Of a stretch of 6,722 nt of DNA, positions 1-4,400 are shown in pieces. Every line of letters begins with the position of its first letter. The first letter of the stretch is position 1. Source of the stretch: JAGQTE01 sp964648005 (GTDB lineage: Bacteria > Actinomycetota > Acidimicrobiia > Acidimicrobiales > Acidimicrobilacustridaceae); contig CAZYKR010000240.1 of the NCBI GenBank assembly GCA_964648005.1, forward strand, positions 1-6,722. The letters run 5' to 3'. The notes under the pieces were generated by a model that was given only the letters and a program-made list of their open reading frames with translations, was not told the origin of the DNA and searched no databases. Position numbers and translations under genes: made by a program.

Positions 1-83
1 GCGGCTACATGCTCGAGCTGACGGCGGACGCCGGCGGACGGTCGACCAGCGGACCCGATGCCGCCGTGGCGAGCCGGGCCTGA
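1..83 (+). CDS. 3' end of an unidentified plus-strand gene (partial)
   Basis: The third forward frame is open from the left edge to a TGA at 81-83. It gives about 26 residues starting GYMLELTADAGG and ending in an Ala/Ser-rich tail (AVASRA). The first part reads like a folded-domain end followed by a loose tail. The frame has the GC-rich third positions of the real genes here, and it stops shortly before the convergent gene that ends at 147. No family can be named from so short a piece. The competing second forward frame stays open far into the next gene's antisense and is Arg/Cys-rich, so it looks like a shadow. The main alternative is that this stretch is non-coding. Confidence 0.4.
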   Translation, partial: GYMLELTADAGGRSTSGPDAAVASRA

Positions 84-93
84 CGACCGAACC

Positions 94-107
94 CGACGCC
101 GGCGTCG
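94..107. terminator. 14-bp perfect palindrome between convergent genes
   Basis: CGACGCCGGCGTCG reads the same on both strands and lies in the 63-bp gap between the stop at 81-83 (plus) and the stop at 147-149 (minus). As RNA it could form a 5-bp stem with a 4-nt loop in either direction. There is no T-tract, so a bidirectional terminator role is only a guess based on position. Confidence 0.22.
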
Positions 108-146
108 AGCGCTGCGGCCGATCGAACGCCGCCTGCGCTCGTGCCC

Positions 147-635
147 TCAGATGCGCTGACCGCAGACCGGCCAGGGCGAACGGCCGGCCTCGCTGAACAG
201 CGCACGCGCCATCGAGTCCTGGACCTTCGACGGTGCAACGGCGGGGTCCACACCGACGTAGGCCGGGTAGTGCCGGCCGGCGACGCTGTTCCACGTGGAG
301 GGGGAGAACTGGTAGGCACCGCGGTAGTGGCCGCCGGGGCTCACCGCGGCGTAGTTGCCGCCGGACTCGCACTGGCGCAGTCGCCAGAGCTGGTCCTCGG
401 TGAGGACGTGGTCGAACTTGGTGAGGTCGCGGTAGTCGGCGATCACCCGGTCCCAGATGGCCGTCGCCGCCGCAGCGCCCTGCTCGAGCTGTGCCTGGGA
501 GTACTGGTTGGGGTTGACCCCGATCGAGCTCAGCCACGAGGCGAACTGCTGCGGGGTGCAGGCACTCAGCGCCAACGTCAACCCGACGACGGCGAGCGCC
601 CGAGTGGTGACGCGACGAACACGGTTGCTGGACAT
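147..635 (-). CDS. Lipoprotein with Rpf/lysozyme-like transglycosylase domain
   Basis: This is a 162-residue predicted exported peptidoglycan-cleaving lipoprotein. Residues 1-26 form a signal peptide: basic RVRR, a hydrophobic ALAVVGLTLA core, and lipobox L23-S-A-C26, which predicts lipid anchoring at Cys26. Residues 30-80 are a Gln/Ala-rich spacer. Residues 83-162 match the resuscitation-promoting-factor type transglycosylase domain: LWRLRQCESGGNY with E90 at the catalytic glutamate position, then YRGAYQF (104-110), STW (113-115) and a WPVCG ending. C89 and C158 are placed like the family's conserved disulfide pair. The ATG at 633-635 is chosen because GGAGG (641-645) sits 5 nt upstream and the signal peptide begins there; an in-frame extension to 713 would add a Pro/Ser-rich run and run through the hairpin region. 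The usual family GNGYYGG segment is replaced here by SPGGHYRGA. The gene is monocistronic, with an elaborate upstream region. Confidence 0.88.
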   Translation of the reverse strand: MSSNRVRRVTTRALAVVGLTLALSACTPQQFASWLSSIGVNPNQYSQAQLEQGAAAATAIWDRVIADYRDLTKFDHVLTEDQLWRLRQCESGGNYAAVSPGGHYRGAYQFSPSTWNSVAGRHYPAYVGVDPAVAPSKVQDSMARALFSEAGRSPWPVCGQRI

Positions 636-640
636 GGAAT

Positions 641-645
641 CCTCC
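641..645 (-). promoter_or_regulatory. Shine-Dalgarno of the Rpf-like gene
   Basis: On the minus strand the order is GGAGG, ATTCC, ATG, a consensus ribosome binding site with ideal spacing. It is the best one seen in the window and fixes the start at 635. It is complementary to CCTCC stretches in the leader RNA (positions 682-686 and 730-734), so it could be masked. Confidence 0.8.
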
Positions 646-661
646 GGAACGGGTGCCGGTC

Positions 662-787
662 CCGTCGAGGTGCTGCGGTCGGGAGGGGGTGCGCTGCAGC
701 AAGCGGAGCGCACCCGACGGCAGGGGGGGGGAGGGGAAGGTGCCGTCGGGTGCGACCCCGCTCGACGGTGTCGCCCACGAGGGCGAC
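662..787 (-). promoter_or_regulatory. Structured 5' leader candidate of the Rpf-like gene
   Basis: Four perfect inverted repeats lie within 126 bp. In RNA order (descending coordinates) they are: hairpin A, 787-781 with 776-770 (7 bp, 4-nt loop); a closing helix, 768-761 with 669-662 (8 bp); hairpin B, 753-741 with 722-710 (13 bp, 18-nt C-rich loop); and hairpin C, 715-707 with 695-687 (9 bp, 11-nt loop). B and C share 710-715, so they exclude each other. The closing helix wraps around both and ends about 17 nt before the Shine-Dalgarno. The loop of B contains nine consecutive C (723-731). I do not recognise a known riboswitch core, including ydaO/c-di-AMP, which is known upstream of some actinobacterial Rpf genes. 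The pairings are seen in the sequence; a regulatory role is inference, and it assumes transcription starts upstream of 787. Confidence 0.5.
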
Positions 788-811
788 GAACCGGTGTCTT
801 GGTGGTCGGCC

Positions 812-848
812 GTAACCAAACAGCAACATTCGCAACAAAAGGGCAACA
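812..848. repeat. Four phased GYAACM boxes upstream of the Rpf-like gene
   Basis: On the plus strand GTAACC (812-817) is followed by GCAACA at 823-828, 832-837 and 843-848. Start-to-start spacings are 11, 9 and 11 bp, close to one helical turn, so all copies would face the same side of the DNA. The stretch is clearly AT-richer than its surroundings and lies where the promoter of the minus-strand gene is expected. Repeats of this kind suggest binding by an OmpR-family response regulator. MtrA, which controls rpf and peptidoglycan hydrolase genes in actinobacteria, binds GTAAC-like direct repeats about 11 bp apart in Streptomyces. The MtrA assignment is a hypothesis. I could not place a convincing -10 element here. 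Confidence 0.5.
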
Positions 849-932
849 TCATCGCTGACCTGGGCGAACGGCATCGTCCCCGGGACCCGGTCGCGCTGCG
901 ACACGCTCGCCAGGCGGAGCACCGGACGCGCA

Positions 933-958
933 ACGGCCGGCCCCGAGGAGCCGGCCGT
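933..958 (-). terminator. GC-rich hairpin downstream of tRNA-Ser(GCT)
   Basis: ACGGCCGGC (933-941) and GCCGGCCGT (950-958) form a perfect 9-bp stem with an 8-nt loop, beginning 5 nt beyond the mature 3' end of the tRNA on the minus strand. Only a short TTG follows, not a U-tract. That is common for actinobacterial hairpin terminators. Position and stem strength make it the likely tRNA terminator. Confidence 0.5.
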
Positions 959-962
959 GGAG

Positions 963-1051
963 CGGAGAGGGTGGGATTCGAACCCACGGTGAGCGTGAAC
1001 CCACACCTCCTTAGCAGGGAGGCCCGATCGGCCAGACTCCGGCACCTCTCC
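963..1051 (-). tRNA. tRNA-Ser, anticodon GCT
   Basis: Reading the minus strand from 1051, the acceptor GGAGAGG pairs with CCTCTCC at the 3' end, followed by discriminator G (963), the usual serine identity base. The anticodon stem CCTCC/GGAGG encloses loop CTGCTAA, so the anticodon is GCT (plus positions 1013-1015), reading AGC/AGU. The variable arm is long, as in type II serine tRNAs, and the T-arm is GTGGG-TTCGAAT-CCCAC. The gene is 89 nt. CCA is not encoded (CTC follows), so the ends are added after transcription. Confidence 0.96.
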
Positions 1052-1081
1052 CCTGTTGCGTGCGCCCGAGGCGCGCCGGGC

Positions 1082-1087
1082 ATCGTA
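1082..1087 (-). promoter_or_regulatory. Probable -10 element for tRNA-Ser(GCT)
   Basis: On the minus strand TACGAT, preceded by TG, fits the actinobacterial -10 pattern TANNNT. It would start transcription about 24 nt before the tRNA. No good -35 is visible at 17-18 bp. The 105-bp gap between the two tRNAs shows nothing else convincing. Confidence 0.35.
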
Positions 1088-1156
1088 CACGGCGCCCCGC
1101 CCGCCGATCACACGATTGACCGGTGGCGGTGAGGCCGGGGTTGAACCTTCGTGCAG

Positions 1157-1241
1157 CGGAGGGAGGGGGATTCGAACCCCCGGAGGCTTGCACCTCAACG
1201 GTTTTCAAGACCGTCGCAATCGTCCGCTCTGCCATCCCTCC
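1157..1241 (-). tRNA. tRNA-Ser, anticodon TGA
   Basis: From 1241 on the minus strand, acceptor GGAGGGA pairs with TCCCTCC, followed by discriminator G (1157). The anticodon stem ACGGT/ACCGT encloses loop CTTGAAA, so the anticodon is TGA (plus 1205-1207), reading UCA and, by wobble, other UCN codons. A long variable arm and a T-arm GGGGG-TTCGAAT-CCCCC complete a type II serine tRNA of 85 nt. No CCA is encoded. It is in tandem with the GCT isoacceptor 105 bp downstream. Confidence 0.96.
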
Positions 1242-1263
1242 GGAGAGAGCCGGAGCTCTCCGG
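1240..1263 (-). terminator. Hairpin between pheA and tRNA-Ser(TGA)
   Basis: CCGGAGAG (1240-1247) and CTCTCCGG (1256-1263) form a perfect 8-bp stem with an 8-nt loop, overlapping the first two bases of the tRNA. It could end pheA transcripts before the tRNA, or act as a 5' processing structure in the tRNA precursor. There is no U-tract. A possible tRNA -10, TACCCT on the minus strand (1269-1274), lies just upstream and would put the hairpin inside the tRNA leader. Confidence 0.35.
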
Positions 1264-1284
1264 CGGCGAGGGTAGCCCCGCCCG

Positions 1285-1302
1285 GTCGCTCCGCTCAGCG
1301 AC
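1285..1302 (-). terminator. Short hairpin over the pheA stop codon
   Basis: GTCGCT (1285-1290) and AGCGAC (1297-1302) form a 6-bp stem with a 6-nt loop that includes most of the pheA TGA. It is a weak element, possibly acting together with the hairpin at 1240-1263. Confidence 0.25.
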
Positions 1303-2251
1303 GGATCTCGGCACGGAGCGCGTCGAGCCAGGCTGCGGCCGCCTGTCCCGAGGCGTCGGCTTCGCGCCGCACCTCGGGCCCGTGCTCGCCCGCCGCCGGA
1401 TACGAGCCGAGGAACTTCACGTCGCCCTGCTTCGACTTCAGTGTCCGCAGCACGTCCGCCACCACCTCATCGTCGACGTGCCCGTCGAGGTCGATCAGAA
1501 AGCAGTAGTCGCCGAGGCCCGTCTTGGTCGGGCGCGACTCGAGCTTGGACAGGTTGATGTTGCGGGCGGCGAACTCCTGCAAGATGCCGAGCAGGCTGCC
1601 CGGCGCGTCGGCGCGCTGGTAGACGACGATCGAGGTCTTGTCGTGGCCGGTCGGCGCCGGGATGCCGTGGGGTGCCACGACGACGAAACGCGTGGCGTTC
1701 TCGGGGTGGTCGGCGATGCTCGCCGCCAAGACGTCGAGGCCGTAGACCTCGGCGGCGCGCGCCGGGGCGATGGCGGCGCATGTCGGATCGCCGGTGTCGG
1801 CGACGAGGCGCGCCGCGTCCGCGGTGGAGTTGGTGGCGTCGGTGGCGGCCCCCGGCAGCGCACGCGCCAGGAAGCCCCGGCACTGCGCCGTGGCGTGGGG
1901 GAACGAGATGACCCGCGCGATGCCGTCGACCGAGGCGCCCGCCACGCCGAGCAGGCACAGCTCGACGGGGATCACGACCTCGCGCTGGATCAGCAGGTCG
2001 GCCTCGAACGCCAACGTGTCCTGGGTGACGTTCACCGTGCCCTCGATGGCGTTCTCGATGGCGACGAAGCCGAGGTCGACCCTGCCGTCGCCGGCGGCGG
2101 TCAGCACGTCGGGGATCGAGGGCAAGGGCACGAGCTCGCCCCGACACAGGTCGGGTTGGGTCAGCAACGCCTGCTCCGTGAAGGTGCCCGCCGGCCCGAG
2201 GAAGCCGACCCGCTGCGACGCGTCGGGAGCAGATGCGGCAGCGGGGGTCAC
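1295..2251 (-). CDS. pheA: Prephenate dehydratase with C-terminal ACT domain
   Basis: This 318-residue cytoplasmic enzyme decarboxylates and dehydrates prephenate to phenylpyruvate, the committed step to phenylalanine. The catalytic domain (about 14-195) opens with RVGFLGPAGTFTEQAL and continues with FVAIENAIEG, a TADAA segment, and the signature N-A-T187-R188-F189. The ACT domain (about 204-280) carries the E238-S-R-P motif of the phenylalanine-binding site, so feedback inhibition by phenylalanine is expected. There is no chorismate mutase domain, making it the monofunctional actinobacterial form of normal length. The start is GTG at 2249-2251; no other start codon lies before the first conserved strand. 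No Shine-Dalgarno is visible, but TAGCAT on the minus strand 8 nt upstream resembles a -10, so a leaderless mRNA is possible. The gene is divergent from larB and lies upstream of two serine tRNAs. Confidence 0.96.
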   Translation of the reverse strand: MTPAAASAPDASQRVGFLGPAGTFTEQALLTQPDLCRGELVPLPSIPDVLTAAGDGRVDLGFVAIENAIEGTVNVTQDTLAFEADLLIQREVVIPVELCLLGVAGASVDGIARVISFPHATAQCRGFLARALPGAATDATNSTADAARLVADTGDPTCAAIAPARAAEVYGLDVLAASIADHPENATRFVVVAPHGIPAPTGHDKTSIVVYQRADAPGSLLGILQEFAARNINLSKLESRPTKTGLGDYCFLIDLDGHVDDEVVADVLRTLKSKQGDVKFLGSYPAAGEHGPEVRREADASGQAAAAWLDALRAEIRR

Positions 2252-2270
2252 GCCGGAGCATGCTAGTGAC
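2252..2270. promoter_or_regulatory. 19-bp divergent start region of pheA and larB
   Basis: Two GTG starts point away from each other across 19 bp. The 8-bp palindrome AGCATGCT (2257-2264) is central. On the minus strand TAGCAT, 8 nt before the pheA GTG, fits a -10 with a start at or next to the GTG. On the plus strand CATGCT, 6 nt before the larB GTG, is a weaker -10 match. A weak GGAG (2255-2258) is the only ribosome-site candidate for larB. Any -35 boxes must lie inside the opposite gene. Confidence 0.4.
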
Positions 2271-3029
2271 GTGGACGAAGCGGCCGTTCATCGATTGCTG
2301 CGCGAGGTGCTCGACGGTCGACGGTCGATCGAGGAGGCGACCGCCACCCTGGCGCGCCTGCCCTACGCCGACCTTTCCTTCGCGCGCGTCGATCACCACC
2401 GCACACTGCGCCAGGGGCTCGCCGAGGCGGTCTACGCGCCGGGCAAGACGCCCGAGCAGTGCGCCGCCATCGTCGCCGAGCTCCTCGCCGCGCCGTCCGA
2501 CGCCCCGATCGTGCTGACCCGCGCCGATGCGTCGCAGGCGAACGCCGCCCGGGCCGCCAACCCCGGCGCCACGTCGACCGGACCGACCCTGACCTGGCGC
2601 CACGCGCCGGCTCGTCCGGAGCGCATCGCCGTCGTCACGGCCGGCACGGCCGACCTGCCCGTCGCCGACGAGTGCGCCGCCGTGCTCGTCGCCCACGGGC
2701 TCGACCCGCTGCGCATCACCGACGTCGGCGTCGCCGGCATCCATCGCGTGCTCGACGCGGCACCCGAGCTGATCGACGCCGACGCCGTCGTCGTGACCGC
2801 CGGGATGGAAGGCGCGCTGGCCAGCGTCGTCGGCGGGCTCACGGGCGCGCCGGTCGTCGCCGTCCCCACCTCGACCGGATACGGCGCCGGGCTCGAGGGC
2901 GTCACCGCCCTGCTCGGGATGCTGGCGTCGTGTGCCGCCGGCATCACCGTGGTCGGCATCGACAATGGCTTCGGTGCGGCCTGCGCCATCCTGCGCCTCC
3001 TGCGATCCCGCGACCGGTCCGGTGTCTGA
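2271..3029 (+). CDS. larB: LarB, pyridinium-3,5-biscarboxylic acid mononucleotide synthase
   Basis: LarB starts nickel-pincer nucleotide synthesis: it carboxylates the pyridinium ring of nicotinic acid adenine dinucleotide and releases AMP. The 252-residue length is normal. The N-terminal part holds the family hallmark DLSFARVDHHR (34-44) and GKTPEQ. The C-terminal half is an AIR-carboxylase (PurE)-like fold with VVTAGTADLPVADE (121-134), GMEGALASVV (178-187) and VPTSTGYGAG, followed by LLGMLASCAAG with C221, the position of the conserved cysteine reported to bond covalently to the substrate ring. It closes with the typical IDNGFGAA. GTG at 2271 gives the usual N-terminus; the ATG at 2260 is in another frame. 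The stop overlaps or abuts larC, so the two are probably one transcript with coupled translation. No larE or larA gene is in view. Confidence 0.95.
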   Translation: MDEAAVHRLLREVLDGRRSIEEATATLARLPYADLSFARVDHHRTLRQGLAEAVYAPGKTPEQCAAIVAELLAAPSDAPIVLTRADASQANAARAANPGATSTGPTLTWRHAPARPERIAVVTAGTADLPVADECAAVLVAHGLDPLRITDVGVAGIHRVLDAAPELIDADAVVVTAGMEGALASVVGGLTGAPVVAVPTSTGYGAGLEGVTALLGMLASCAAGITVVGIDNGFGAACAILRLLRSRDRSGV

Positions 3030-4380
3030 GGTGCGCACCGCCTGGTTCCACTGTTTCAGCGGCGTGGCCGGCGACATGTCGATGGCCGCGCTCGTCGACG
3101 CCGGCGCCTCGATCGACGAGGTGCGCGCCCTGTGCGAGCGACTCCCGCTCGGCGGCTGGGCGCTGGAAGCGGAGGCGACGCAGCGCAACGGCATCGGCGC
3201 CACGCGCATCCACGTGATCGCCGAGCACACCGCCGTCGTGCGCACGGCGGCGCACATCACCGGCCTCGTGGAGGAGGCGCGGCTCCCGGAGCGGTTGCGA
3301 CGGCGCGCCCTCGCCACCATCGCGGCGCTGGCCGCCGCAGAGGGGCACATCCACCGGCGCCCGCCCGAGCAGGTGCACTTCCACGAGGTCGGCGGCGTCG
3401 ACGCCATCATCGACATCGTCGGCACCTGTGCCGCGCTCGAGGTCCTCGACGTCGACGAGATCCTCGTGAGTCCCATCGCCAACGGCATCGGCATGGTGCG
3501 CGCCGCCCACGGTCTGCTGCCGGTGCCGGCGCCTGCCGTGGTCGAGCTGTTGCGCGGGGCGCCCACCTACAGCCTCGACATCCCGACCGAGCTCACGACG
3601 CCGACCGGTGCGGCGCTGATGGCGGCCAACGCCAGCGCCTTCGGTCCGATGCCCCGGCTGCAGATCGAGACGTCGGGCTTCGGGGCCGGCACGGCCGAGC
3701 TGGACGACCGTCCGAACCTCCTGCAGGTGATCATCGGCGCCGCCGCCGGCGAGCTGGTCGAGGGCCAGCCGGTCGTGCTGCTCGAGACCAACGTGGACGA
3801 CCTCACCGGGGAGCTCGTCGCCCACGCCGTCGCCCGACTCCTCGACGCCGGCGCGCACGACGCCTGGGCCACGCCGATCCTCATGAAGAAGGGCCGGCCG
3901 GCGCACACGATCTCGGCGCTCGCCGATCCCGCCGCCGCCGACGCCGTCGCCGCCGTGCTGCGCACCGAGACCGGCACGCTCGGCGTGCGCGGCCAGATGC
4001 TGCAACGTTGGCCCGGGGCCCGAACCGAGGACGAGGTCACCGTCGAGGGTCACCCGATCCGCGTCAAGGTCGCCGGCGGCCGAGTGAAGGTCGAACACGA
4101 CGACGCCGCCCGGGTCGCCCGCCGCGTCGGCCGCCCCCTGCGCGAGGTGCTGCTCGAGGCCGAGCGCGCCTGGTTCGCCGCCAACGACTCACCCGACGAG
4201 CCGGCGGTGACCGAGCTGCACCCGATGGGTCGGCTCTACCAGTGGGACCCGCATCGCCACGACCAGGGGCCGGACCACCAGCCAGGCCGCCAGTCCGACC
4301 ACGGGCACCACCACGGGCACGACCATCCGCACCCGCACGAGCACCCGCACGCCGACGGGCCAGGCGACGACGCAGGCTGA
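3022..4380 (+). CDS. larC: LarC, nickel insertion protein for the nickel-pincer cofactor
   Basis: LarC is the CTP-dependent cyclometallase that inserts nickel into pyridinium-3,5-bisthiocarboxylic acid mononucleotide. The 452-residue protein begins with the hallmark WFHCFSGVAGDM (8-19), then VHFHEVGGVDAIIDIVG (from about 118), TTPTGAAL, N257-V-D-D-L-T-G-E, and M288-K-K-G-R-P. LarC1 and LarC2 parts lie in one continuous frame, unlike Lactobacillus plantarum, where a frameshift joins them. The histidine-rich linker often found in the N-terminal half is missing here. A tail of 13 histidines fills the C-terminus, densest at 427-443, and probably binds or stores nickel. GTG at 3022 overlaps the larB stop by 8 nt (GTGTCTGA); GTG at 3031, 449 residues, is nearly as likely, and neither has a clear Shine-Dalgarno. 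Confidence 0.95.
   Translation: MSEVRTAWFHCFSGVAGDMSMAALVDAGASIDEVRALCERLPLGGWALEAEATQRNGIGATRIHVIAEHTAVVRTAAHITGLVEEARLPERLRRRALATIAALAAAEGHIHRRPPEQVHFHEVGGVDAIIDIVGTCAALEVLDVDEILVSPIANGIGMVRAAHGLLPVPAPAVVELLRGAPTYSLDIPTELTTPTGAALMAANASAFGPMPRLQIETSGFGAGTAELDDRPNLLQVIIGAAAGELVEGQPVVLLETNVDDLTGELVAHAVARLLDAGAHDAWATPILMKKGRPAHTISALADPAAADAVAAVLRTETGTLGVRGQMLQRWPGARTEDEVTVEGHPIRVKVAGGRVKVEHDDAARVARRVGRPLREVLLEAERAWFAANDSPDEPAVTELHPMGRLYQWDPHRHDQGPDHQPGRQSDHGHHHGHDHPHPHEHPHADGPGDDAG
4300..4350 (+). repeat. CAC-rich low-complexity tract encoding the LarC His tail
   Basis: The tract encodes HGHHHGHDHPHPHEHPH (LarC residues 427-443), ten histidines in 17 residues, using mostly CAC codons interleaved with GGG, CCG and GAG. 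Near-identical CAC-GGG and CAC-CCG units make it prone to replication slippage, so its length may vary between strains. Confidence 0.7.
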
Positions 4381-4400
4381 GCGGCGGCTGCGCCTCAGCC
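4375..4400. terminator. Hairpin spanning both stops of convergent larC and desaturase
   Basis: GGCTGAG (4375-4381) and CTCAGCC (4394-4400) form a perfect 7-bp stem with a 12-nt loop. The larC TGA lies in one arm and the desaturase TGA in the other. The gap between the genes is only 14 bp, so this is the only possible intergenic bidirectional terminator. There is no T-tract, and the repeat arises partly because both genes end in GGC-TGA. Confidence 0.4.

Noticed and set aside
1..319. Minus-strand open frame at the left end (5-319)
   Set aside because: It overlaps the Rpf-like domain in another frame, is Ser/Arg/Pro-rich, and has no ribosome site or motif.
141..815. Plus-strand open frames over the Rpf-like gene and its leader
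   Set aside because: They are antisense to a gene with a clear signal peptide, lipobox, ribosome site and catalytic motif. The predicted products are Arg/Gly-rich without domains.
636..860. ydaO-type c-di-AMP riboswitch upstream of the Rpf-like gene
   Set aside because: This class is known upstream of actinobacterial Rpf genes, so I looked for its conserved core on the minus strand. I could not see it, so the region is reported only as an unassigned structured leader.
1133..1151. Possible tRNA T-arm remnant (GGTTCAACC on the minus strand) between the two serine tRNAs
   Set aside because: The bases flanking the loop do not form the 5-bp T-stem, and no acceptor or anticodon arm matches nearby.
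2260..2517. ATG at 2260 as a start for a small plus-strand gene or for larB
   Set aside because: It is not in the larB frame. The frame it opens encodes an Arg/Pro-rich product ending inside larB with no family resemblance.
1467..3566. Minus-strand open frame of about 699 codons across pheA, larB and the start of larC
   Set aside because: It lies in a different frame from pheA and antisense to larB and larC. Its Arg/Gly/Ser-rich composition and lack of motifs mark it as a GC shadow.
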